A stretch of 64,000 nt of DNA from CAZOVB01 sp964583095 (GTDB lineage: Bacteria > Planctomycetota > Phycisphaerae > SM23-33): the NCBI GenBank assembly GCA_964583095.1, contig CAZOVB010000004.1, positions 62,001 through 126,000 on the forward strand, given 5' to 3'. The translations under genes were made by a program, and so were the position numbers. This document shows positions 8,907 to 17,209 of this stretch, piece after piece; position 1 is the stretch's first letter; every line of letters starts with the position of its first letter. Below the pieces are notes generated by a model that saw only the letters and a program-made list of their open reading frames with translations, searched no databases and was not told the DNA's origin.

Positions 8907-11612
8907 CTACGGAGTCTCCGACTCCTGGCGCATCATACTGCGGAAGTATTCCTCGACCTGCTTGCGATACTCGGGGGAGACGTTCTTCATCCGCGATTCG
9001 TATAGTTCACGGACCTCATCGGCGGAGAGATCCTCCAGGCCGGTGACGTTTTCGGCTCCCTGGGCGGCTTGGCCTGTCTGTCTTTCCTCACTGCCGATCT
9101 GAACGTTTTCCGGCTGGCCAAGCTGTGGGGAGGTTGGCCTGGGCAGGTCGTTTCGTACGCGGTCGACGCGCCGGGAGTATTCCTCGACGAAGCGGGTAAA
9201 TTCCTGCTGGGTCATGCCGAGGTCGTCCAGCAGTTGGGGGTCCACCTGGTTGTCGCGAATCTGCCGCTTGGCCTCGTCCAGTGACCGCCCGATCGATTGC
9301 AGCCTATCGACCTGCTCTTGAAGTTGCCTGGCCCGCTCGACCGGGTCCACATCGCCGCGCTGGTCGGACGAGCCGGAGTTGGGATCTCCCCCGGCCTCTC
9401 CACCCAGGTTGCCCTGGTCTCCGCTCTGGTCTCCGCTTCCCTGACCTTCGCCCTGGCCTTGGCCCTCGCCCTCGCCCTGGCCTTGGCCCTCACCCTGACC
9501 TTGTCCTTCGCCCTGTCCTTGGCCTTCGCCCTGGCCTTGTCCCTCGCCTTGTCCTTGACCCTCGCCCTGGCCTTGACCCTCGCCCTGGCCTTGTCCCTCA
9601 CCCTGGCCTTGTCCCTCACCCTGACCTTGCCCTTCGCCCTGGCCTTGACCTTCTCCCTGGCCTTGCCCTTCGCCCTGGCCTTGACCTTCTCCCTGGCCTT
9701 GTCCCTCACCCTGACCTTGCCCTTCGCCCTGTCCTTGCCCTTCTCCCTGGCCTTGTCCCTCACCCTGGCCTTGCCCTTCGCCCTGTCCTTGCGGACCTTG
9801 CTGTCCTTCGGCGGGTGGGGCATCCTCCCCCTCGGCAGCGGGACCTTCCGGCCTGTCCTGGTCGTCCAGTCTTCTTCGGAGTTCCTCCAGGCGGCGCTGG
9901 TCCTCTTCGTCGCCCTCCAGGGCCTGGCGAATTTTCTCCAGCGGATCGGGCTCGTCATTGACCACGAGCGGACCGGAAGGTTCCCGGCCTGGATCGCCCT
10001 CCTGATCTTGCAGCTGTGCATCGGAGCCCGGTTCGGAGCCTCCCTCGGCAAATTCCTCTCCGGCCGCGACGGGCGGGAGGATCACCAGCTCGAAAGGCTC
10101 ACTCCGGGTCACCTGGGCGTCAGGACGGTAATCCTCGGCTTCGACCCAGCAGGTGAGGATATCGCCAACCTGTCCGAGCTGAGCGACGGGCAGTACCCGA
10201 TCGATCTGGCGGTTGCCTCTTGCCCCGGGCGGGGGGTAATGGTCCAGGGGCATGGTTTCCCTTCGGCCGGTGGCGGTGGCGACAAATCGCAGCTGCGCCA
10301 GCCCGAAGTCGTCGTGGGCCAGGCCGGCCAGTTCGATCTGGTCGTCAATGCTTCTTTCCAGCCTCCCGACCGGTTCAGTCAGTCGCAGAACCGGTGGTTG
10401 ATCCGTAAGAGCCTTGATCTGGTAGGGGGGGCTTTCATGGCGGATGATATTTTTGAAGCCCTCCAGGAGGATTCGAAAGGACCGATCGCTCTCGACGCCG
10501 AAGGACGTTCGGATTTCTCTGCCGCCGGGGGCGACGGACATCAGCTTGGCCCGCTGGTCGGAGAAGATCATGCGAGCTTCGCGGAGCGGATGGTTGGATG
10601 CCGCGATGACCTCGACGCGGGTCTGGGGATGGGCCAGGACCTCGATCTGCCTGGGGTCGACCAGCGTCGTTTGCCCACCGACGTATCGAGGCCAGGTGAC
10701 GCGGACCTCGCGGATCTCCACTGCCGGCGGGGCCAGGACGTTGAGCGTTGCCCGCCAAGGGGGTGCGTCTCCGCTGGTGATGGAGTACAAGGCGGCCCCC
10801 TCGGAAGCCCGGGCGCTGGGCCAGCGGGCTTGGAAGACCTTCCCCTCCGGACGGTTCTCGATGTGGGTCATATCGAATGCGTCGTCGCTGAGCCAGGTAC
10901 GCCCGCCATCGGTGCTGATCTGCAGCTTCACAGTCGGCTCGGGGTTGACGAGCACGGCGGAGAATTCCACGGCCTGGCCGCTGAGGACGTCCGCCCCGGC
11001 GGGGGGGACGACCGAGACGATGCGCGTCCGGGTGGGCGGGGCGACGGATTCGTCTCCAAACGCCCGGCGAAGCGAGGGAAGTACGGCCTTGGGGGAGACG
11101 GCTGTGTAGAAAAGGAAAACAAGACCGCAGATGCCAAAGAGGATTCCGCTCAGGCCCAGGCGGCGCGTGGTGACGCTTCGCTGGACTTCCACGGCGGAGA
11201 TATCCTTGACGGCCTGGGTTCGAATGGCTGCCAGCGTGCCGGAATGGATTCCCGGGTCGCGCTGAAGCTGGATCGCGGCGGTCAGATCGTTTCGGAAATC
11301 CGGATGGGCTTTTTCGATCAGCCGGGCCACGTAGAGGTTCGAGATCCGCTTGACCAGGGGCAGGAGGAGAATCGTCAGGACGGCCAGGACTTCCGCGGCA
11401 AAAAACAGATAGCGGATGGTACGCCGGGCCGAGGCAGAGAGCCCCGAGGCCAGATGGTCGGCTGCGACCATTGCCAGAAGCAGGATCGCGGTCAGGCCGA
11501 GGATCAGCAGGAACGCCGAGGCGAGGTTCACCCACCGGATGCGCCCTTTGGTTACGCGAAGGGCGTATTCGAGAAACAGTTCGCTGTCGGTTTTGTCGGG
11601 CCCGTGAGCCAT
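8907..11612 (-). CDS. Large DUF4175-like membrane protein with GQE-repeat tail
   Basis: A 901-residue inner-membrane protein. The N-terminus carries two adjoining transmembrane helices (about 27-50 and 66-88) and a third near 148-170. A long extracytoplasmic part of beta-sandwich type follows to about residue 540. A low-complexity region holds about 20 copies of GQGQGE (roughly residues 607-724), and the C-terminal 150 residues are charged and helical (RARQLQEQVDRLQSIGRSLDEAKRQIRDNQ). The architecture matches the DUF4175 / 'large low-complexity membrane protein' group common beside MoxR/BatA genes in planctomycetes and alphaproteobacteria; function is unproven. A good Shine-Dalgarno (GGGGAG) precedes the ATG. 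It is convergent with the DUF4345 gene. Confidence 0.75.
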   Translation of the reverse strand: MAHGPDKTDSELFLEYALRVTKGRIRWVNLASAFLLILGLTAILLLAMVAADHLASGLSASARRTIRYLFFAAEVLAVLTILLLPLVKRISNLYVARLIEKAHPDFRNDLTAAIQLQRDPGIHSGTLAAIRTQAVKDISAVEVQRSVTTRRLGLSGILFGICGLVFLFYTAVSPKAVLPSLRRAFGDESVAPPTRTRIVSVVPPAGADVLSGQAVEFSAVLVNPEPTVKLQISTDGGRTWLSDDAFDMTHIENRPEGKVFQARWPSARASEGAALYSITSGDAPPWRATLNVLAPPAVEIREVRVTWPRYVGGQTTLVDPRQIEVLAHPQTRVEVIAASNHPLREARMIFSDQRAKLMSVAPGGREIRTSFGVESDRSFRILLEGFKNIIRHESPPYQIKALTDQPPVLRLTEPVGRLERSIDDQIELAGLAHDDFGLAQLRFVATATGRRETMPLDHYPPPGARGNRQIDRVLPVAQLGQVGDILTCWVEAEDYRPDAQVTRSEPFELVILPPVAAGEEFAEGGSEPGSDAQLQDQEGDPGREPSGPLVVNDEPDPLEKIRQALEGDEEDQRRLEELRRRLDDQDRPEGPAAEGEDAPPAEGQQGPQGQGEGQGQGEGQGQGEGQGQGEGQGQGEGQGQGEGQGQGEGQGQGEGQGQGEGQGQGEGQGQGEGQGQGEGQGQGEGQGQGEGQGQGEGQGQGEGQGQGEGQGQGEGEGQGQGEGQGSGDQSGDQGNLGGEAGGDPNSGSSDQRGDVDPVERARQLQEQVDRLQSIGRSLDEAKRQIRDNQVDPQLLDDLGMTQQEFTRFVEEYSRRVDRVRNDLPRPTSPQLGQPENVQIGSEERQTGQAAQGAENVTGLEDLSADEVRELYESRMKNVSPEYRKQVEEYFRSMMRQESETP
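9441..9792 (-). repeat. Imperfect 18-bp tandem repeat encoding GQGQGE
   Basis: About 19-20 head-to-tail copies of an 18-bp unit lie inside the DUF4175-like gene, all in frame, so changes in copy number keep the protein intact. Units differ mostly at third codon positions (for example ccctgg/ccctgt, ctcgcc/ctcacc), which suggests selection for the peptide. A GEGQGQ unit near the low-coordinate end is offset by a partial copy. The region is easily misassembled. Confidence 0.92.
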
Positions 11613-11695
11613 GGACGTTCTCCCCGAGGGAATGTACCCATTGTATGGGACGATCCGCAGGGGGGAAAGTTCGAATTGATCTTCGCCCCGATCCT

Positions 11696-13393
11696 TCAGG
11701 CCGGTTCGTGTCGGCCGGGGGCGTGCATCTCTTGGGCGGCGTTCTGGGCCAGGTCCTCCACAACAGCTATGCCATCGGCTACGAGCTTCTGCCAGTGTTT
11801 TTCATTGAAGATGCAGCCGGGGTCTCCTGCGTGGAGGTGGCCGAAGTAGGCATCGGCCCGGGCGCGACATCCGCCGCAGTAGTTTTTAAACGAGCAGACC
11901 TCGCAGTGGTGGAGGCGGTGGTCGCGGTCGTTGAGGATCCGCCAGAACACGCTGTGGCGGTAGATATCCAGGAACGGCTTTTGCCGAACATTGCCCATGA
12001 CGCGGTGGGGCAGGTAGACGCAGGGGGTGACATCGCCGGCCGGCTCGATGCAGACATAGGTCCTGCCGGCGCCGCAGCCGCCGAGATACTTGGCCACCAC
12101 GCGCGCCTTGGTGCCGGATCCCGCTCCGGCGTGGGAGCAGCTGACCAGTCCGTCGTCGACGGCGGCCCCGGCCAGGCAGACGCGCCCCAGTTGCGGCGCG
12201 GTGGAGATGATTCCCATTCCCCCCTTGCTCATGCGGGAGTTGAGCAGGGCCAGGAGTTCTTCGCGCTGGGTGGGGGTGATATCGCCGGTGACCATCTGGA
12301 GGCCTCGCCCGACGGGGATGAAGTTGAAGTGTGCGAAGCAGCCTGCCCCGAGCGACTCGGCAAAGTCGATCATCTCCTCGACCTCGTGGTAGTTGCCCTG
12401 GTGGACGCACATGGCAATTCCGAGGCGCAGCCCCTCGGTGGCTACGACATTGCGGGCCCCGCGGACGGTTTTTTCCCACAGCCCCGAGGCGCCGCGGAAA
12501 GCATCGTGCCGCTTGGGGTCGACCGAATCGAGCGAGATTTCCACGTAGCGCAGCCCCGCCTGGGCCAGCCGCTGGGCCCGCTGGGGTGTCATGGTCGTGC
12601 CGTTGGTGGCCAGGGTCAGGTGCATGCCGCGCTGCGAGGCCCGCATGAGCACCGGCTCGAGATGCGGGCTGATGGTGGGCTCTCCGCCTGAAAGGGCCAG
12701 CATGGGCATGTGGGCCTCGGCCATCTGGTCGACAAGCTTGAGCTTTTCCACCAGGGACAACTCGGCCTCGAGGGCGTTGTGTTCGCTGTCCTGATAGCAG
12801 TGTTGGCAGCGGAGATTGCATCGATTGGTGAAGTTCCACACCGCAAAGAGCGGCGCGGAGAATCGCTGGGGCACGGTCAGGCCGAACTCGGCCACGCTGC
12901 GGGCGGCCACCACCAGGCCGCGGAGGGTTGGAGTATGCTCGGCCAGGCGCTTTCGGAAGGTTTCGACATCCACGTCGCCTCGCATACGATCTATGAACTT
13001 GTGCAGCAGGAAGTACTTGAGCTTTTCCCTTCGCGGCGCGTGGGGGTTGCGATAGCTGTGGATGATTCTTTCCAGGGCGGCCTGGCCATGGGCGTCGAGG
13101 CGGGAGAGATGCTTGAGCAGCCAGCGCATTACGGGTCTGGAGAGCCATTTCTCCAGGGGGTGGGTGTAGCTGATTTTCAGCGCATCGGGAGTTACGGCAT
13201 CGCGCAGGTGGTCGGATCTGCGCATGTACGCGCCGCTGGAAAGCTTCCCGTCCCCGTTGCGATCCGGAGATTTGTCGGTGTCGCCGGAAGGGGGGAAGGC
13301 GTGGTGGTACTGCTTGCCCAGTGCCGCAGCGGTCGTGTGCTTGCCCGGGGCCGTGTAGGAGCGGTCCGTGGGCTCGTTACGTCCGGTCGTCAT
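11696..13393 (-). CDS. Radical SAM/SPASM-domain enzyme
   Basis: A 565-residue radical SAM protein. The ATG at 13393 is chosen because GGAG lies 5-6 bases before it. An N-terminal helical extension of about 180 residues, without recognised function, comes first. The cluster motif is Cys192-x3-Cys196-x2-Cys199 (NRCNLRCQHCYQ), followed by the SGGEPT motif for SAM binding and by ATNGTT. The C-terminal SPASM region has many Cys (GGCGAGRTYVC, PCVY, HHCEVC, YCGGCRA) for auxiliary Fe-S clusters. Overall it looks like the AhbC/AhbD, NirJ and peptide-maturase class. It follows the BsuPI lipoprotein by 13 bp and lies in the same operon as the COG1964 enzyme. Substrate unknown; no small precursor peptide was seen nearby. 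Confidence 0.85.
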   Translation of the reverse strand: MTTGRNEPTDRSYTAPGKHTTAAALGKQYHHAFPPSGDTDKSPDRNGDGKLSSGAYMRRSDHLRDAVTPDALKISYTHPLEKWLSRPVMRWLLKHLSRLDAHGQAALERIIHSYRNPHAPRREKLKYFLLHKFIDRMRGDVDVETFRKRLAEHTPTLRGLVVAARSVAEFGLTVPQRFSAPLFAVWNFTNRCNLRCQHCYQDSEHNALEAELSLVEKLKLVDQMAEAHMPMLALSGGEPTISPHLEPVLMRASQRGMHLTLATNGTTMTPQRAQRLAQAGLRYVEISLDSVDPKRHDAFRGASGLWEKTVRGARNVVATEGLRLGIAMCVHQGNYHEVEEMIDFAESLGAGCFAHFNFIPVGRGLQMVTGDITPTQREELLALLNSRMSKGGMGIISTAPQLGRVCLAGAAVDDGLVSCSHAGAGSGTKARVVAKYLGGCGAGRTYVCIEPAGDVTPCVYLPHRVMGNVRQKPFLDIYRHSVFWRILNDRDHRLHHCEVCSFKNYCGGCRARADAYFGHLHAGDPGCIFNEKHWQKLVADGIAVVEDLAQNAAQEMHAPGRHEPA

Positions 13394-13406
13394 AGGCGCT
13401 CCGGCA

Positions 13407-13913
13407 TTACGGATTTTCCAGCGGGGAAGCGTCGGGGACCACCTTGATCTCGACGGTGGGTTTGATCGAGTCCTTGCCGTTGAGCCAGCCACGCAGCCGA
13501 AGCGTCTCGGCCGTGGGCCAGTCTTCGGAAATGTCGATTCCCAGTTCGAACTGACGGGTCTGGCCGGGCTCGAGTTGCCAAGGGGTGATCACCATGGCCG
13601 CAGCCTGGGGGAAGGTTCGCACCGTCTCCCATCGCATGCCGTCGTGGCGTCGGAAGTCCGCCTTGGCCAGTGCGCTGCTGCGGGACTGGATCTGGATGGG
13701 CTCCGAGCCGTTGTTGATGGCCGTGATTTCGAGATGGATCTTCTCGCCGGGCTGATAGAAGGCTTTCTCGACCTTGAGCCGGACCGTCAGGTCTCCCTGG
13801 CTTTTGCTGTCGATGAGGGTGTGGACGTTTCGCGGCCTGGTGTCGTTGTCGTTCTGGCATCCCAGGGCAGAAAGCAGGCAAAGGACGCCGAGCAGTGCGA
13901 GTGAGCGTTTCAT
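13407..13913 (-). CDS. BsuPI-domain lipoprotein
   Basis: A 168-residue exported lipoprotein. The signal peptide ends in the lipobox LSALGC (Cys19). The mature part is one Ig-like beta-sandwich of the BsuPI (intracellular proteinase inhibitor) type, recognised by LTVRLKVEKAFYQPGEKIHLEITAINNGSEPI-like strands and the late LEPGQTRQFELGID strand. The start codon overlaps the stop of the COG1964 radical SAM gene (ATGA at 13910-13913), so the two are translationally coupled. The SPASM radical SAM gene follows after 13 bp. An exported lipoprotein between two radical SAM genes suggests that the products act on, or are delivered to, the envelope. Confidence 0.78.
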   Translation of the reverse strand: MKRSLALLGVLCLLSALGCQNDNDTRPRNVHTLIDSKSQGDLTVRLKVEKAFYQPGEKIHLEITAINNGSEPIQIQSRSSALAKADFRRHDGMRWETVRTFPQAAAMVITPWQLEPGQTRQFELGIDISEDWPTAETLRLRGWLNGKDSIKPTVEIKVVPDASPLENP

Positions 13914-15793
13914 GATGGTTCTCCTGTGACAGGTCGCTGAGGCGACGTTTGGGCGTTGCGGGCAAACTCCTTTTCGACCCGAGGCCTGTATTGAGGCCCG
14001 CAGTTGTACGTGCAGAACGGGAAGATGCCCTGCGGCGTCGAATAGAGGATGACGCAGCGCTTGACCCGCTCCACATCGTAGTTATATCGGTCCTGAAAGT
14101 GCATTCCCGCACACAGAAGGGTCTTGTAGGTGTGTTTCTCGCCTTCGCCGCGGCCGACGTTCTTGTCCACCAGGCCCATCAGGGACCGGACGAAACGCTT
14201 GACGGTCAGGCCCGGCGGGGCGTTTTCGGGGCGGAAGTGTCGCTTGAACATCCGCCAGGCGCGGAGCTTGTCGAGCCGGCCGGCCTTGCCCTTGCGTCGG
14301 ATGTCCGCGGCGATGCGATTCATGTCGCAGAACATCCCCTCCACGTCAATCACCTGTGGGAAGGGCCAGGCCTTGCCGTCGGGGTCGATCAGGAAGTAGG
14401 TCCCGAACGCGCAGTCGGTATGGCAGGAGGGGCGGATTTTGGTCTGGCCGGTAAGGGCCTCGAGGATCTGGGCAAGTGGCACGACGATGCTCAGGGGGAA
14501 CATGTCGCGCAGGGCGCTGGCCCCGGAGGCATCGGCGATATCATGGGCCAGGTGCCCCAGGGTGTAGCGGCGGGACTGGAGCTCATCGACGCTGATTCGG
14601 CCTGTGAAGGAAACCGGCTGATAGCTGATGGCGCTGATGACATCGGGGTGCTTGCACGCGAAGCGGAAGATCTCGCCGACCTGGTGATCGTTGACGCCCT
14701 TGAGGATGGTGGGCACGAGGCAGATTTTCAGCCCGGCCTTGCGGCAGTTCTCGATGCAGGCGAGCTTCTTTTCCCAGATGCCCGGGTAGTTCCGGATGGG
14801 GCCGTAAGGCTCTTCTCCGACGCCGTCGAACTGGAGATAGAGCGTGTGGAGCCCGGCCTGGGCCGCTTTTCGGGCGAAGTCGGCCTTGGCCAGGGTCAGC
14901 CCGTTGGTGGCGATTTGAATGTGCGAAAAGCCCATGTCCCGCGCGGTGGAGAGGATCTTGAGAAAGTCCGGGTGCAGCGTGGGCTCTCCGCCGGTGAACT
15001 GGATGGCCGTGCAGGGCAGGGGCTTGAGATCCCGCAGGGCCTGGAGCTGGCGGACGATCTGGTCGTAATCGGGCTGGGCGGTGTAGCCGGCCGCTCCGGA
15101 ATTGGCGAAGCAGATGGGGCACTTCATGTTGCAGCGGTTGGTCAGGTCGATCTGGGCCAGGCAGGGACTGGAGAGATGCTGATTGCAGAGCCCGCAGTCG
15201 GAGGGACAGTCTTGGGCGTCTGTGACCTGGGGATGCTGCTGGCCGGCCTGTTCTTCAAAGCTCCACCAGGCGGCCTTGGAATACAGCAGGGCGTCGGAGT
15301 TGATACAGTCACGGAAGTATCCGTGCTCGGGGCAGGTTTTCTCGATATAGACGGCCTGGTCCTGGACGAAGTAGCGTCCCAGTATGATGGCCGAGCACTC
15401 GGGACAGAGGGATTCGACCGTGCGGGGCAACCTGCGGTGGTTGGGGCGGACGCGACTTCCGTGGTGGGTGCGAGTGGCTGAGCCGGGCACGTCGCCAGCC
15501 GGCTCGGTCCAGATCGCATCGTGGTGGACCTGGGTGGCCGGGGGGCAGTTTTCGCAGTGGAATTCCAGGACGATTCTTCCCTGGCGGGCCTGGAAGGTGC
15601 TGGGGACCCGCCGGTTGCAGGCAGGGCAGGTCGCCTGGAAATGGACCGGGAGGGATTGGTAGAGCCTTCGATACCGCCGCACGGACTCTCGATAAGCCTT
15701 GAGCGACGGATCATGGGCACCGCAGCCACTGTTCAGTGGGAGGGTCCTTCGGGCCGATACAGGTTGTTGGAGGGCGGCGGGATCGACCGACAA
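13910..15793 (-). CDS. COG1964 radical SAM enzyme (tetraether synthase / MJ0619-like)
   Basis: A 627-residue radical SAM protein of the COG1964 group, whose studied members are MJ0619 (pterin methylation) and archaeal tetraether synthase Tes (C-C joining of lipid tails). The start is TTG at 15793, 8 bases after GAAGGGAG. Order: an extra N-terminal Cys pair domain (Cys56/59 and 80/83), the family zinc domain LCPECSAII...EKTCPEHG (Cys130/133/154), a CGLCNQHLSSPC linker, the radical SAM motif Cys221-x3-Cys225-x2-Cys228 (NRCNMKCPICFAN), FTGGEPTLHPD, and a Cys-rich C-terminal part (PSCHTDCAFGTY, CVILYSTPQGIFPFCTYN). The gene follows the COG3581-like gene by 29 bp and overlaps the lipoprotein gene. 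Which of the family reactions it performs cannot be told from sequence alone. Confidence 0.82.
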   Translation of the reverse strand: MSVDPAALQQPVSARRTLPLNSGCGAHDPSLKAYRESVRRYRRLYQSLPVHFQATCPACNRRVPSTFQARQGRIVLEFHCENCPPATQVHHDAIWTEPAGDVPGSATRTHHGSRVRPNHRRLPRTVESLCPECSAIILGRYFVQDQAVYIEKTCPEHGYFRDCINSDALLYSKAAWWSFEEQAGQQHPQVTDAQDCPSDCGLCNQHLSSPCLAQIDLTNRCNMKCPICFANSGAAGYTAQPDYDQIVRQLQALRDLKPLPCTAIQFTGGEPTLHPDFLKILSTARDMGFSHIQIATNGLTLAKADFARKAAQAGLHTLYLQFDGVGEEPYGPIRNYPGIWEKKLACIENCRKAGLKICLVPTILKGVNDHQVGEIFRFACKHPDVISAISYQPVSFTGRISVDELQSRRYTLGHLAHDIADASGASALRDMFPLSIVVPLAQILEALTGQTKIRPSCHTDCAFGTYFLIDPDGKAWPFPQVIDVEGMFCDMNRIAADIRRKGKAGRLDKLRAWRMFKRHFRPENAPPGLTVKRFVRSLMGLVDKNVGRGEGEKHTYKTLLCAGMHFQDRYNYDVERVKRCVILYSTPQGIFPFCTYNCGPQYRPRVEKEFARNAQTSPQRPVTGEPS

Positions 15794-15801
15794 GTTCGCG
15801 A

Positions 15802-15809
15802 CTCCCTTC
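15802..15809 (-). promoter_or_regulatory. Ribosome binding site fixing a TTG start
   Basis: GAAGGGAG on the minus strand, 8 bases before TTG at 15793. It supports a TTG start for the COG1964 radical SAM gene; no in-frame ATG is nearby. Confidence 0.7.
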
Positions 15810-15822
15810 TATGATCCAAGGC

Positions 15823-17109
15823 TTACTGGAAATACGCAGGATAGGTTCTCTTCTGCGTTTTCCTCTTCCGATAGCCTTCGGCAAGTTCCATGAAGATATC
15901 CAGGTCGCGATCCATGTTGGAGCTTGTCGCGTCGAAGTAGAAATTCCGGATCGGCAGGTGTTCGTAGTCCTCTGCGACCTTATGGTAGACCGCTTGCGAG
16001 ACGATTCCATTCATGCACGAAAACGGACTGATATCGATGATCCCGTCAATGCCCTTGCGGTAGAGGTAAATGCTCTTGCCGACCGAGAGGACCATTTCGC
16101 CCAGGGCACCGTCGGCGGGCAGGTAGGGCCAGCCGGGCTCGAGGACCTCTTGGTAGACGTCGTGGGGTTCCTCGTAGCCGACGAATTCCTCCCCGAACGG
16201 TTCGAGGAGCTTGTGCTCGTCGCGCCGCTGGACGGCGTTTTTGATCAGGGCCCCGAGCATGCCCAGGCTGTACTTCTTGCCTTCGCGCTTGAGCGTGCCT
16301 TTCTGCGACCAGTTGGTATACCAGACCCACTCGGTGACGTCCGAGAGCCAGACCTCCCCGCCGTGGTTCTCGATTTTCCGGACGGCGTCGTAGTTGCTGA
16401 ACTCATTGAGCCGGCAGAAGATCTCGCCGACCACGCCGATCAGCGGACGGTTGCGGGTGTAGTTGGCCGGGACCTTGCGGAACATATCGCGGGCGTCTGT
16501 CAGCGCTTCGATCAGCAGGGGCATGCGCTTACGGCAACTGAGCCCGGGGGTCTCGACGACCTTCTCCACGCGGTCGATGGCCGATTCGTATGCCTCGTCG
16601 GCAGTGCCGGGCTGGGTTTCGTAGGGCCTGGTCTTGAGCAGCATCTTGTGGAGGATGTCCGAGGAGACCAGGCCCCGCCAGAGCTGGCGGATCATGTCCG
16701 GGGCGTGGTCGGCCATGCCGTCGTAGCTGTTGCGACTGGTGGGAGAGACGACAGGGACATCGTCATGGCCCATGTCGTCGAGGACCTGGCGAAGGTAGGG
16801 CGCATACTGGCCGAACCGGCAGGGGCCTTCGGCGGTGGGCATGAAGAAGGCGTGCTTGTCCGGGTCGAAGCCTTCGGACTGGATAATCCGGAGGAAGTCG
16901 CCCATGGTGACCTTCTCGGGGTAGCATTCCTCGCCGGAGGTATATAGACCTCCCAGTTCCAGGGTGCGGTCGTCGCTGGGGGGGGTGACCCTTGCGTCGA
17001 TGCCGATGGATCGGAACACCGCAGCCATCATCCGGGCACCCACGTACGTCATCCGCGGGATCCAGAGGGTCCTTCCCGCCAGACGGTTTTCGGAGTTGAG
17101 TGTCGTCAT
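15823..17109 (-). CDS. COG3581/DUF2229-like Fe-S protein (2-hydroxyacyl-CoA dehydratase relatives)
   Basis: A 428-residue protein related to the DUF2229/COG3580-COG3581 halves of 'CoA-substrate-specific enzyme activase' proteins, which belong to the superfamily of 2-hydroxyacyl-CoA dehydratases and double-cubane proteins. Seen here: GxxCYPEKVTMGDF (SGEECYPEK), GPCRFGQY and SPFSCMNG, the three conserved Cys contexts expected to hold an Fe-S cluster. The ATP-hydrolysing activase part (COG1924) is absent and no gene for it is in the window. ATG at 17109 has AAAGGAG 12 bases upstream; ATG at 17142 would add 11 residues. It heads the operon with the COG1964 radical SAM enzyme, so it may deliver low-potential electrons to it (inference). 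Confidence 0.75.
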   Translation of the reverse strand: MTTLNSENRLAGRTLWIPRMTYVGARMMAAVFRSIGIDARVTPPSDDRTLELGGLYTSGEECYPEKVTMGDFLRIIQSEGFDPDKHAFFMPTAEGPCRFGQYAPYLRQVLDDMGHDDVPVVSPTSRNSYDGMADHAPDMIRQLWRGLVSSDILHKMLLKTRPYETQPGTADEAYESAIDRVEKVVETPGLSCRKRMPLLIEALTDARDMFRKVPANYTRNRPLIGVVGEIFCRLNEFSNYDAVRKIENHGGEVWLSDVTEWVWYTNWSQKGTLKREGKKYSLGMLGALIKNAVQRRDEHKLLEPFGEEFVGYEEPHDVYQEVLEPGWPYLPADGALGEMVLSVGKSIYLYRKGIDGIIDISPFSCMNGIVSQAVYHKVAEDYEHLPIRNFYFDATSSNMDRDLDIFMELAEGYRKRKTQKRTYPAYFQ

Positions 17110-17209
17110 GTCCGGTGCAATCTCCTTTTCTGACAAGTCCATAACTTACAGAAAAGCATAGGGGACCAGAAGGGAAAAGACGGCCGACTGCTTGGGCATT
17201 TTCCCCCGC

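Noticed and set aside
9441..9792. Tandem repeats as a CRISPR array
   Set aside because: The repeats are contiguous with no spacers, 18 bp long and in frame within a protein-coding gene.
9297..11849. Very long open frame on the plus strand opposite the DUF4175-like gene
   Set aside because: Its Leu/Ala-rich repeats are the antisense of the GQGQGE codons; no start signal or family match, while the minus strand has clear domains.
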